Assembly (NCBI GenBank): GCA_015680685.1 | Contig: MNCI01004374.1 | Location: 516,298-578,297, forward strand | From: Gnetum montanum | Taxonomy: Eukaryota > Streptophyta > Gnetopsida > Gnetales > Gnetaceae | Reading direction: 5' to 3' | Length of the DNA: 62,000 bases | In this document: one piece after another, positions 35,626 to 47,244 of the stretch | How positions within the stretch are numbered: position 1 is the first letter of the stretch | How the letters are laid out: each line of letters begins with the position of its first letter | Position numbers and translations under genes: made by a program | The notes under the pieces: model-generated | The model's input: the letters and a program-made list of their open reading frames with translations, nothing else | What the model was told of the DNA's origin: nothing | The model's database searches: none

Positions 35626-35795
35626 CAACATATGGTTATAATTAAGAATATTCCAATTTACTTTGCATTATTTGGCATTGTTTCACTATGTTTATTCTTA
35701 TTCAACCTTATTTGGCACTATCTTCATAATATTTTACATTATTTAACAATTTTATCACATAGATACCACTTAATGTGCTTTTGGTTGATGTGTAG

Positions 35796-37080
35796 GATTG
35801 GAATATGGACACATGGGCAATTTAGCTTACCTCTAAGCGTGAATGGACCTTATGGTGATGTTGAGAAATCCATAGATCTTAGTTACCTAGATCTTAACAT
35901 TGAGAGCCTATTTGATCATATAGTCTCTATAGAAAGCCTCTCAAATGACCTAAACACATAATTAAAACCCTTGATCTTGAGGCTAGTGACATTACTAAGG
36001 ACTCTCTAGCTAAGGTCTTGGTCACAACACACAATGGTAAAGAGAAAACACTAAAATTAGCTTCCTCACTTGAACAAAATAGGCTTGAGACATCACTAAG
36101 GTCCTTTAAAACTACATCAAAGCATTTTATTAGTCATATGAGGATATGCCAAGTCTTGACCCACATTTAATTCAACATAACATTATACTTGACACTACCA
36201 TCAAACCTATCAAGAAAAAATTATGAAAAATTAGACTAGACCTAGCCTTGGTAATTCATGATGAGATCACAAAACTCTACCACCAATTAGGTATCTAGCA
36301 TAGTGGTGTTTCCCATGAAAAATGGAACCATGTATTTGCATCGATTTCTGAGACCTAAATAAGGTAACTATCAAAGACAATTTCCCTTTATCTAGTATTG
36401 AACAACTCATTGATATTATAATTAGACATGCCTTGTTATTCTTTATGGATAAGTTCTTAGGATACAACCAACTTAGGATCAACCTAGAGCATCAACTTTA
36501 CATGACCTTCATGACCCCTTGGGGAACCTTTTATTATACCATAATATCATTCAGTCTAAAAAATATGGATCCAACCTATCAATGAGCCATGACCTATATA
36601 TTCAATGATTACATGCTAGGATTACTTAATGATTATGTTAATGACATAGCAATCAAGCCCAAAATAGCCAATGATCATGCACATGACCTTGACTTAATAC
36701 TTCAATGATGTCTCAAATACAAACTCAAATGTAACCCTAAGAAGCATTACTTTGATATTAAAACTAGTAAGATGCTTGATTTTGTAGTATTTGAGGTTGG
36801 AATACATGTCGATCCTGATAAGGTTAAGGCCATAAACAACTTGGCAACACCTACTAACCTTAAGAAGTTACGGGCACTCTAGGGTAGATTGTAATTCATT
36901 CATAGGTTCATCTCAAGCCTTACTAATATGCTAAAATCCATGCAACACTTGCCTAAGAAAGGGGTTCACTACCAGTGGACTACCTAGTGCCAAGAAGTCT
37001 TTGATATCATCAAGCAAGAGTTGGCCCCATTACCCACTGTGTATCTATAACAAAAGGTTAAACCAATTTACATCTACCTT
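35796..37080 (+). pseudogene. pol: Gypsy reverse transcriptase, element D
   Basis: After the putative 3' splice site an acidic lead-in (IGIWTHGQFSLPLSVNGPYG) runs to 35961. RT proper is recognisable from about 36120 (YEDMPSLDPHLIQHN, compare the W-DMPGIDP entry of Tat RTs). Then comes DKFLGYNQLRIN (about 36450-36485), TPWGTFYYTIISFSLKN (36508-36560), the catalytic box at 36634-36648 reading YVNDI instead of YVDDI, and CNPKKHYFDIKTSKMLDFVV then HVDPDKVKAINNLATPTNLK (36730-36860). The first aspartate of the DD pair is asparagine, so the copy could not polymerise. TAG stops interrupt it. Confidence 0.85.
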
Positions 37081-37500
37081 GCATTATTTGATACATCCAT
37101 AGCCTCTCTACTCTACTAAAGATGAGATGATGGATTAGAGTTACCCATGTACTACTTGAAACATGCATTGATAGCTTACAAGACCTAATACAAAGAGGCT
37201 AAGAAGTATTGCTTGGCTATAGTCTTCTCCTTGAAGAACTAGAAAAAGTACCTTTTGAGGAGTCAAGTCCACATCATACGCAAGGACAATGTACTTAGAG
37301 ACATAACAATCAATATTTATGAGAGTAGCTGAATAGCCTGGTGAAAAGCCATAATGGTCAAGTTTGACTTGCATTACATCTTCCAAGCATTAACCAAAGG
37401 TTAAGCTATATCCATACTCATAGTTTTCCAAATTGAAGGTAATGAAACCATTAATCTTCAGTTCCCAAATGAGCATGTCAACATTGTTAATGAGGTACCT
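37081..37500 (+). pseudogene. RNase H (first), element D
   Basis: It follows RT without a gap. It reads LALFDTSIASLLY, then DGLELPMYYLKHALIAYKT-Y (about 37130-37190), then KKYCLAIVFSLKN-KKYLL (37200-37260) and KFDLHYIFQALTKG-AISIL (37360-37410), the usual gypsy RNase H layout. It removes the RNA strand of the hybrid. It carries scattered stops. Confidence 0.75.
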
Positions 37501-37970
37501 GAATATTACAAGGCCATCATGCACTTTTATAGAGCTTCAACTGCCCATGGAACTAGTGTTGCTACCATTTGAACATCACCTTCTAGTGTAATCCAACCTT
37601 TCTCTTGTCGTTTTTAATTATTATGCACCAAACACATAGTGAAATATGAAGGATTAATTGGAGAAATGATGATAGATATTGACATTCAAAATATATCCTA
37701 AACAACAAATAACTTAGCTAATGCCATTGCAATGTTAGCCCTAAGTATGATACCAGATGTGTTTAGAAAATTACCTCTCTTAATGGAGAACTATGCTTTT
37801 TCCATCACATAGAACACTAAAGGCCTCTTTGTAGCCACTATTGATAATGTTCCTCAAAAGGAATGGTATGATGATATTAAGTTTTACCTAATGCATGGTG
37901 AGTCTTCATAGAACTTCACTTCCTCTTAAAAGGATGTTGTATAAAAATGATCGAAATAATATGTCATTGT
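37501..37970 (+). pseudogene. Second RNase H (archaeal-type) domain, element D
   Basis: A second RNase H-like block follows: MHFYRASTAHGTSVATI then, after a stop, SPSSVIQPFSCRF, then TKHIVKYEGLIGEM (about 37625-37670), which matches the TNNIAEYEALI signature of the archaeal-type RNase H. The rest (DIQNIS-TTNNLANAIAMLAL) is shortened. Having two RNase H domains is a hallmark of the Tat branch of gypsy elements, so this fixes the lineage of D better than any other feature. Confidence 0.65.
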
Positions 37971-39206
37971 GGCTAATAATACACTATGTCAAAGGTCCTA
38001 TGATGGCATATTTCTAGTGTGCGTGGGCAACACTAAAGCTCGCATAGTCCTTGAGCAAGTTCATGAAGGTGTATGTGGAGGACATATAGGACCTAGAGCC
38101 ATGGCTACAAAGATTAGATGATTAGAATATTACTATATCTATATGGGAAGTGACTGCCTACAAAAGGTTAAGACTTGTGATACCTATTAATGGCATAGAG
38201 CCATGGCTACAAAGATTAGATGATAAGAATATTATTGGTCCTATATGGGAAGTGATTGCCTACAAAAGGTTAAGACTTGTGATACCTTTTAATGGCACAA
38301 AAACTTAATACATCTACCATTGACTAAGTTACACATTACTTAAATAACTTGGTTGTTTCAATTATGGGAAATTAACATTATCAAACCTATAACACCTAAG
38401 TCTTCCATAAGGCGTAACTTCATCACCACTACAACAAAATATGTCATGAAGTGGGTTGAAGCTATTTCTCTAAGAAAAATAACATCTCAATAAATCTATA
38501 AATTTATATTAGAAAACATAGTGGCCCATCTTGGCATACCTCTAACTATAGTCACAGATAATGGACCATAATTTAGTAGCTAAGAAACACAAGCCTTTTA
38601 TCAATAACTAAGCATTAAGAATTTCTTTTCATCATCATATTATCCTGAAGCCAATGGACAAGCTAAAGCTATCAACAAGGTCATCATAAACTTGCTTTAA
38701 AGAATGCTAAATAGTAGTAGATGCAAGTGGCATGAATGACTTATACATGCTCTATGGACCTATAGAACAACCTTTCAAATTGCAACTAGTATCATCCCAT
38801 ATAGTCTTGTCTATGGATTTGAAGCTATTTTACTCTTGAATTGTAGGTACTATCCTTACGAGTGGCTCTATCTAATTCATCAATGATGAATAGAACAAGA
38901 AGTCGTGTTTCATTCATCTTAATTTAGTGTAGGAGTAGCAAATACAGACATTAGCTGACATTAAATGATATTAAGAGAGCCAAAAATAATAGCATCGTCA
39001 CAAGCTAAACAAATGAAAAGTCAATGAAGTAGACATTATCCTTAAGATTGTTCATGAACATGTAGACAAGTTCTAGGCCAATTTGAAGGAGCCTTTTTTT
39101 GGTTATCAAAGCCTATGGTAATGGGGCATTCAGACTAGTAGACATGGATGGGAATGAATTGGCCAATCTGGTCAATCATTCCTATCTCAAACCTTATTAT
39201 ATCTAA
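37971..39206 (+). pseudogene. int: Gypsy integrase, element D
   Basis: The zinc-binding head reads VLEQVHEGVCGGHIGPRAM near 38045-38105; the following CDTY-WH has lost the second cysteine. A 102-bp tandem duplication (38095-38297) repeats this part. In the core, TKYVMKWVEA has lysine where the first catalytic Asp is expected, GIPLTIVTDNGP at 38536-38568 keeps the second, and YYPEANGQAKAINK has lysine (38665-38667) instead of the catalytic Glu. The C-terminus is clear: AYGNGAFRLVDMDGNELANL then VNHSYLKPYYI and stop at 39204-39206. Not functional. Confidence 0.85.
38095..38297 (+). repeat. 102-bp tandem duplication in element D integrase
   Basis: AGAGCCATGGCTACAAAGAT begins copies at 38095 and 38197; both end with TTAAGACTTGTGATACCT-TTAATGGCA. 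They differ at about ten sites. The length is a multiple of three, so the frame is kept, but the duplicated zinc-finger half would distort the domain. Confidence 0.9.
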
Positions 39207-40245
39207 TGCTAACATATTTTCCTATAGCTCTTTTTTTTCTTTGTTTTCCAATATTAATGGATGATCGACATTGATAACCTTTATAGCCTATAATAAGAGA
39301 GCCTATATAACCTCTCGTTCTTTCTTTTTGGCATGACAAATGAACTGCAAACTTTGTATAAATATATGATGCAAGATATAGATTTCTCATGTTGTATCAA
39401 TTGTGACCTATGGTGGCCTATATTTTTCTTGTTATCTCATGTGGTCTTGAGTAATTTGTTGTAAGCACATGTGTTCTTTGGCTTGTTTCCATTTCCTCTT
39501 GGAGTTGTGCTTATAGGATGAATCCTGAAGTCATCGCATGGGTGCAACTTATCACAGTAGTGAGTTACTGCATGACCTCGACGTGCGATATTTGGTTAGC
39601 TTGTCATTCTATGCCAAGAGTGCTTTCCTCACATCACTTTCATTATTCCTCTATTCATAATCATCATAATTAAACTATAACCTTACTTATCCAAATAACA
39701 TTGAATACCTATGTTTCATATTCATGCATCATGGCCACACGACATCTCCTTTGACATGCTCTAACATAAATTTTGTTGGATGTAACACATCTCATTAATG
39801 AGAAAAAAAAACAAGATTTAGCCTTGGTAATAAAGCCCAATGAAGGTTTTGCCCCTCCAAAAAAAAGAGAGAAAATTAAGAAGGAAATTGCAAAGAAAGT
39901 CAAAAGATCAATAAAGCTTAAAATTTAAATTGAACAGCTATAAACAAACAAAGGGAGAAGCATAATGGCCAAAGAAGCTTTAGAGTGAAATTCTAGTTCC
40001 TCCAACATGTTACCAAATGACTAGTACTTCAAAGCATGAAGCACGAACACTACATCAATTGGTAGGCATGTCACTACCATACCATAACTAGGATGTCAAC
40101 ATGTACAATTTCTAATTAACTCATGTGACTAATCCCAATAACCAATATAGCCTTTATTTCCTATCAAGATTGTAACAATTCATCATGATCCTATTTCACC
40201 ATCATGAGAACTCTTTGGCATGGTTCTGTAGCTAACAAATCAAGT
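39207..40245 (+). other. 3' untranslated tail of element D
   Basis: No coding evidence. The block near 39530-39620 resembles element C near 21120-21230, supporting common descent of the tails. The small minus-strand frames here are not supported. Confidence 0.55.
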
Positions 40246-40257
40246 GCAAAGAGGGAG
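40246..40257 (+). other. Polypurine tract, element D
   Basis: GCAAAGAGGGAG followed by CAT and TGGTGACA. It lies in the same position and with the same layout as in element C. Confidence 0.65.
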
Positions 40258-40260
40258 CAT

Positions 40261-41330
40261 TGGTGACAAACCTATGATGGTGTATCTCATTCTTTGTCGA
40301 TGTCACTTAGGTCAATCCTTAAAGCATCAACAAATAGTGGCCAATGAAACACCCCAAAGAAAATTCATGTTATAGCCTATAATCAAAATTCATTGTAATT
40401 TGGTAGAAAATAATGGTAGACATAATTACCTTATTCTTTCCAAAATTTGGCATTGTAACCTTGTATCACTAGGATTTTAGGTAGTATTTTTTAATGTAAA
40501 TTATAAGATTTGTAGCTAATATGTTGTAGATCTCTACATCCTAGCTTATGGAGGTTAAGAAATTATTCATAAGTTGTAAATTATCTTCCAAGTTGAGGAA
40601 GCTATAGATTTCATGTACCTTGACTTGTGATGGTTGAAAATACTTTGCAAACCACAGAACTTTGGCATTTTTCAGCCTATATGTTGGCTACTATAGTTCC
40701 ATTTGTTGGAAAACATACAAAGACAATGTATAGGATTTGGGTTTTAGGTCCATACATCAGGCATCCCTGCCCCATATGTTGGGCAACATATGGAGGTAGG
40801 TATGAAAGCAAAAAACTACCTAAATTTGCTCATATATTATGAAGATATGTCTTGCAAATGCCAAAATTTGTTAGAAATCTACCAACAATCATGATAGCAT
40901 CAACAACAAAAAATCATGACATCAATCACCTATTTAAATCAAAGATCATAATCTATTCAAAATTTGTTGCAAATTTGAATTTAGGTTGAACTAGAGACTT
41001 TCAAAGTAGTGCAGATCACCAAGAGTCAGCATCCATTTTCTTCCCTAGCACTAAACATCCAAAGCAAAGAATACCTATGGTAATTGAAATTGGAAAGCAG
41101 ATTGATTGAAGAAGAACAAGTGTAGACTTAGCAGTAGAATACATCCTGCCATCTACATTAGGGACTAAAGATCTATCTGTGTTCTTGGATTTTTCCAACT
41201 CCAATCTATACTTCCTAAACTTCATTCTTGCAATATATTAATCCAAGGTTGCATTTCTTCATTTTGTTCTATCACATTATGTTTTTTGTTTTTGCACTCT
41301 CGTTCTTGGATCTAGTGCTTGCATACATTT
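40261..41330 (+). mobile_element. 3' LTR of element D
   Basis: It starts TGGTGACAAACC after the polypurine tract; the right end is uncertain, about 41330. It does not resemble C's LTRs, and no 5' partner is present in the window. It contains a perfect palindrome at 40772-40793 that resembles the core of the 190-bp repeats in D's intron. Confidence 0.5.
40772..40793 (+). repeat. Perfect palindrome in element D 3' LTR
   Basis: Arms CCATATGTTG (40772-40781) and CAACATATGG (40784-40793) with two bases between. It is preceded by CCATACATCAGGC, like the 33725 unit of the 190-bp array. Confidence 0.85.
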
Positions 41331-41739
41331 TTTATTTTATTTTATAATTAGTAATAGATCATTAACTCCCTGGCTGATCAACAAGACTATCCAAGATACT
41401 TCAAATCCTTTTCTTGAGGCCCATGGATTCGAAGCTAAAACTATTCCACTTTGAAATTTTGGATTTCTAGCATTGAATTTTTTAGGCACTACACATATGA
41501 ATTCAATGCAAACTACCTTTGGGACATTAACCAAGTTTCCTTTAAAACAAAATATTCCTTATGTACAAAGTATCATACTCTCTCATGCACTTATATATTG
41601 AATTAATGTAGGACATGTTTCCAAAAAAGATAATAATCCAAGAAGCTTCTTGATCTATGTACAGATTGCAGGAAATGTAACATGAAAAACTCTACTAGAC
41701 TCAAGTTCTAGAGTCAATTTTATTTCTTAAGAAATTTAT
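41331..41739. other. Junction between element D and B-plus
   Basis: No recognisable domain. B-plus gag is missing, so B-plus was truncated at its 5' side before or during insertion of D, or its gag has decayed beyond recognition here. Confidence 0.4.
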
Positions 41740-42350
41740 AGAGTCTTAAACCTATTGTTACTTAATAAATATAACATTAAGTTAAGCATGCAGACCAATC
41801 CATTACCATTTCATTAGAATTGGTGAAAACTATTATGTCCACTAGTAGTGGCTAGTCATATCCTACTAATTTCTTGGTAATGCACTTGGATAACAAAAAG
41901 GAGGGCTTTCCTATCATCATGGGAAGAGCATGGCTAAGCACAATCAATGTCAAGTTGGGAAGTAAAGATTTATCCATGGAAATTTATAAGAAAATGAGCA
42001 TCAAAGAATAAAGAAGAAGAAAATTTTGTGCATTACATATAGTAACATAGGATGAAATTACATGCAAAAAATATGGGTAATTAGAAATATAATCATCACA
42101 GCATGCAGATCATACGTCAAACTAGTAAATGTTCAAAGATGTTTGTATGCAACAATCACAAAACCAAAGAACACCCAATGGTTAACATTAGATGATTGCT
42201 CTAACTCTACAATATGCAAGGAACTAACAAAATTCCTTACAAGTGTTTACATTGATAAGATGAATGAAATGGAGTAGCTTAGATACCAACTCTTGGATGC
42301 AAAATTTAAGAAGAAAGAAAAAATGGATTGAATAGAGTTGAAAATTCCTA
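41740..42350 (+). pseudogene. pro: Gypsy protease remnant, B-plus
   Basis: The active-site loop is not recognisable, but the second conserved motif is clear near 41895-41945: DNKKEGFPIIMGRAWLSTIN, comparable to KGGFPIILGRPWL of plant gypsy proteases, followed by VKLGSKDLSMEIY. The 71-codon open frame at 42062-42277 lies downstream in the linker between protease and RT; it has no family match that I know. A copy of the same gene would have preceded B-minus RT but is missing there. Confidence 0.65.
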
Positions 42351-42499
42351 AAGTATCTAAAATAAAATCCTTGAAGATAAAAACATCACTAGAATCCCTT
42401 GAGTATGTATTTCTAAAAAGTGACAAACTGGTAAATGTCTAGATCACAAAGAAACAACAAAATTACCAAATGTGATAAATAAATGACCAATAATCTTTA

Positions 42500-43756
42500 A
42501 TTATAAATATGATGAAATCAAATATATCAATCCATGCATATGCTAGCATAGAATCTACATGGACTTTGCCATTAAGCCTAAGTAATAGCCATAGTGAAGC
42601 TTGAATCCTAGATTGAAATAGGTAGTAATGAATGAAGTGGAAAATCTCCTAAAAGTTAGATTCATCTATCTTGCAGCTAAAATTTGGTGGTTGAGCTCAT
42701 TCATTATTATGCATAAGAAAGATGAATGGTGCATACTCTAATTGATTTTATGCTATTATACATGCAAACCTTCAAGGATCAATTTTTATTACAATTTGTA
42801 AACTAAGTATTGGATATCATTACAAGCCATAAGTATTATAGTTTTCTTGATGGCTACAGTAAATGCAATCAAATCCAAATAGTGCCAAAAGACTAGGCCA
42901 AGAGAACATTTACAAGTCATTGGGAAACTTTTAGATACAGGAAGATGTCCTTTAGCCTATGCAATGTACCTGTAACTTTCTAATGCCTTATTGTTAGCAT
43001 TAGTCAACAATAGACTAGTAGTGATGTGATGATCTTCATTGATCAAAGTTTAAACAAGTACTAGACTATCTAGAGTAAGTGTTAAAATGATACGTGAAAA
43101 GAAATATTAAGCTAAACTAATAGAAGACTTATTTAAACTAAGAGGACATTGTCTTGGAGCACTAAATTTTAGAAAAAGAAATTGAGATGAATTTAGAAAA
43201 GTTAAAAGTAATCCAATAAATAACATAATAACCATAAATAACAAAAGATATCTGACCATTTCTTGGGCATACATGCTACAATAGGAGATTTATTAAGAAT
43301 TTTTTCAAGATTTTCAAATCACTAGTATAGCTAATAAAGAAGAATGCATCATTTCAATGGACCAAGAAATGCAAGCATGCATTCCATCTTCTAAAGTAAA
43401 ATCTCATTGAAACTCTAGGTTTACAAGCTCTTGATTAATTGAAGTTATTTCACATTATAATGAATGCATCCAAATTTGCTTTTGAAGTTATGCTTACACA
43501 ACTAGATGATCAAAAATATCCATACTATATCCATTGTGCTAGCTAGAGTATTGTAGGTACATAGCTAAACTACACTAAAACAAAGAAGAAACTGATGATA
43601 GTGATGTATGCCTTAGAAAAATTTAGGAACTATGTGCTTAGATATCAAATTTTTGTGCACATAGAGCACAATGCAATATACTTCCTCATGAACAAACAAG
43701 TGGTGTGCCCTTGTATCATATGATGGCTAGTGATCTTGTAAGAATTTGATCTTACC
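42500..43756 (+). pseudogene. pol: Gypsy reverse transcriptase and RNase H, B-plus
   Basis: RT: NPRLK-VVMNEVENLLKVRF then IY (about 42605-42670), then FLDGYSKCNQIQIVPKD (about 42845-42895), then MSFSLCNVPVTF (about 42945-42980), the MPFGLCNAPATF motif in worn form. The YxDD region near 43030 reads MIFIDQS, so the second aspartate appears lost. RNase H: HIIMNASKFAFEVMLTQLD (43450-43510), then YTKTKKKLMIVMYALEKFRN (43570-43630) and HIEHNAIYFLMNKQV. Same family as the RT at 13500-14820 on the other strand. Stops and shifts throughout. Confidence 0.8.
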
Positions 43757-45120
43757 ATGATTGTTAGAAAAGGAACTAAGAACATTATTGTAGATCATTT
43801 TTCTCAATTATTATGGCAGAATAAAGTTAATGAAGAGTATCTTTTTAATCAATTTCCCAATAAGATCTTATTTTCAAAGGTAATAATGATCACAATAGAA
43901 GTATTCAAACCATGGTATATGGAATTTCATTCATATTTACTCAGACAGGAGGTTCCCACTAAATGGGATAAGAAGAGAAAGAAACACTTCCTTCACCAAG
44001 TCAAGCACTACATGGAAATAGAGGATAACCTTTATAATATTTTCATAGTTGACATTGTTGGATGGTACATGCCTAATGAAGATCAAGACAAAGTTTCCTA
44101 AGATATACATGAGGAATCTTATGGAGATCATGGTGCAAGTAGGAGAATTATCATCAAAATCCTCATGCAAGATTCTTTTGGTCTACAATCTTCATGGATG
44201 CACATTAATTTGTCAACTCCTGTGAACAATGCCAAATATATGGAGGAATGACTATAAGAATGGAGAAACCTCAACAATGGATTCAACCATTAGAATCTTT
44301 GAATTTGTGAAAAATTTATTTTATGAGTCCCATCACATCCATGTCAAATGAAAATTCCTACATCATCATTGCAGTGGATTACTAAACAAAATCAATAGAG
44401 GTTATAGTAATCATACACTGTACATCCACAACTATAGCTAGATTTTTCTAACAAAATATGATAAACAAGTTTGATATGCCTAAGGTACTAATTTTTAATA
44501 ATGAAACTCACTTTACAAATGCTACTTTTACAAAACTAAGACACTTAAAAATTGAACATAAACTAATGATACCATATCACCCCCAAGAAAATGGTTAAGA
44601 AAAAGTAATAAATAGGGAAGTCACAAAATTCCTTACTAGAACTATTAATAGGTATATCTAAGACTAAATCATGAGACTTAATAGTTCCTTATGGGTCTAC
44701 CACTCTACCTAAAAGCTTTTTATTAGCTACTCTCACCATGAGTTAGTGTACAATAAGTTGGTAAAACATCCAATATAAGTGAAATTCTGCACACTTAATA
44801 TAGCTTGTGATATTAATATCAACATCCTTAACATTAGTCTAGCACAAAAAGAACATCTTATGAACCTCAACATGCTAGAAAAGAATAGAAAAGTATCTAT
44901 TATGATAACCAACAAATAATTTCATGTCACTAGAATATGAAATGTAAACTTTCAACTAGAAGATAGTGTCCTCTACTAGAACCCCACACATGTATCTCAA
45001 TTAATAAATTTCCAAAAATTATGGGAAGAATCCTACATTATCCAATCCATTTTTCATTCAAACAACATAAATATTTACCATCTTAATTATCTAGACAAGT
45101 TAATCTTAGTTAACACATAA
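43757..45120 (+). pseudogene. int: Gypsy integrase, B-plus
   Basis: An open stretch of 114 codons at 43757-44101 begins after the RNase H end: RKGTKNIIVDHFSQLLWQNK, then EVPTKWDKKRKKHFLHQVKH and GWYMPNEDQDKVS. It aligns with 13385-13684 (minus) of B-minus. The core shows IIIAVDY-TKSIEV (first Asp kept, about 44360-44400), IFNNETHF (second Asp changed to Asn, about 44490-44520) and ENG-EKVINREV (Glu kept, about 44590). The C-terminal part runs to about 45110. The B-minus copy keeps all three acids, so decay hit the two copies differently. Confidence 0.8.
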
Positions 45121-47244
45121 TAAGTTAAGTCCTTTAAGGATTTACCAGTAGCCAAGAACTCCACTAACACCTCAACCCATAACCAAGCTCATTCCGTTTT
45201 TTGTATCTTCACCTTTCAACCTAGTCATGGAGAAGATACTTATTTGGCCCAACATCTTATAAGGACATGATTTTTAAATTTTTTGTTTTACGATTTCCCT
45301 CCATTTTTAAATTCTTTACATGTTTTTTATTTCTTGAAATTTTACTTTTTCTTTTATAATTTCTTTTTCTTTGAGTCATTTTCCTTTTCAAATATTTAAT
45401 TTCATTTCATTTCATTTTGGTTTTTTCATTAGCATTAATAAGGATTTTTGTTTATGTACAAGCCAATGTTGTTGTTTGGGTTGTATCCTATGCTATCAAG
45501 ATGATTGGAAGTGCAATTATATAATGCAGTAAGACCATGTCATGCATTAGTCCACCTTCTATAAATTAGAGGTATTTACCATGAAAGTAGTATGATTCTT
45601 CTCACATTAAAACTAAAATTAACTCATGATCTTTATGCCTTAAGGAAAGGGGAATGATCAAGAGGGAATGGAAAAGGATGTGATATTAAGGAGATTTTTT
45701 GATTCCTTGAACTTCTTCTATGGATCTTACTACTCCATTTATTTATTTCAGTACTCATGTTTTATTTTTTAATGGAAGAATATTCGTAAATAATTATTAC
45801 CTTTCCATGTCACTAGAAAGACATATTACCTATGCTTGAAGATACAACTTTGATGGGATTAGCATTGGCTATTAGGTTGGAAAGACATGGTACCCATGCT
45901 TGAGGGTGTCCCTCTAACTAATTTATAAGTTTCCTTAAAACACTTATTTTTTAAGGAATTAATTAATAAAAAATGCTTCCTTGTTTTCTCTTATTGAGTA
46001 GTGATGTTTTCATATGATTGTAGTTCTATTATTCTAAGTTTGGAATGATATGATGTGATGTCACTAGAAAAGGTATGAATTGGGTTTGAAACCTAGATGA
46101 ATATGTGTAATGATCATTTTAATCATATTTGGCATAAAGACCTATTATAGACATGATAAATAATTGTACATTCCTTTTTCTACAATTTAATTTTGTTCCA
46201 TGATTCACCTCATTATTGGATGTAATTACTTGTTTGATGATTTTGTATAGTATTGTGCAAGATTCTAAAGATAATTGTTATGTGGGTGTGGAATATGGGC
46301 TAAATCAATATTAAATTCCCAATGTGCCTATGGTTTTCTTATGAGATGATTATAAAAGGATATTATGAGAATGATCCTACTTTAGGAGGGACCTACTTGT
46401 ATAACTTTTAGACATCTAATCTATACATCACTTTCACCTACTCAAATCATTAAGTTATAGTTCCAAGTTAAATGCATTTTTTATTTTTCATTTTCTCTTC
46501 TCATGAACATTAAGTGTCAAATCCTTATCCATAAGTACCATGGATTTCCAATGTTTATAAACCTACAATTGAACTTCAATGATGTTTTTATCATATCTAG
46601 ATCCTTTTCTGGCATTCATTCAATTCCTAGATTGTTTCAAAATATGTAAAAATATGCAAGAACTTTAAAAGAAACTTTTAAGTTTGTGCTACATCAATAC
46701 ATCCCTGTTAACATAGTTGGATACATCAATGTATCCTTATTGAAACATTCCTATTAATGTAGTTAGATACATTGATGCATCCTTATCAACCCATCCCTAT
46801 TAATGTAGTATAAAAATACTATATATGTGTGTGACCATTGGCCAATTTTTTATTATTTTCTTTTAAATGAAATGGGAGTTTTTGCATTTTTCTGATCCCA
46901 AAGCCTTCTATAAGAAATATCTTAACTTTTACATATATGATTTTACCTATTTTCAATTTTGTAAGCTCCTAGAGTTAAGCTCTACATCATGGAGGTATCG
47001 ATAGTAGAATATTTTAAAATCTTCAATATCCCAAAATTAAATAGTTAAGAATAAAAACTAATAAAAACTAATTAAATTAACAAGTCTTAGCTACCTTAAT
47101 ACCTCAAAACCAAAATATTGTGATTACTTATGAGTAGTAGATACACATTTTTTCACAATTAAGCTAAATAATGAATGATTGAAGGATACCAACACATGTA
47201 CTCATGCTACCAAGGCTAATAAATGATTTTCTATGTGATTTAAA
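45121..47244 (+). other. Long spacer between integrase and coiled-coil ORF, B-plus
   Basis: Non-coding, with T-rich stretches at 45250-45430. It matches B-minus 10129-12329: AAGACATGGTACCCATGCTT plus GAGGG at about 45880, a TATA-like ACTATATATG at about 46818-46827, and GCTCTACATCATGG at about 46979. It could be a leader with its own promoter for the coiled-coil ORF, or the remnant of an LTR. Confidence 0.5.

Larger units (their letters stand above)
27936..35795 (+). other. Very long intron-like region of element D
   Basis: About 7.9 kb lie between protease and RT. The right end (TGCTTTTGGTTGATGTGTAG at 35776-35795) looks like a 3' splice site and is shared with element C. Short remnants of the 33-bp array survive at both edges (28216-28270 and 35597-35625), as if a large block had been inserted into the original small intron. 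Inside are a minus-strand multi-exon gene remnant (28663-31152), AT-rich repeats and a 190-bp array. For comparison, the equivalent stretch in C is 0.67 kb. Confidence 0.45.
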
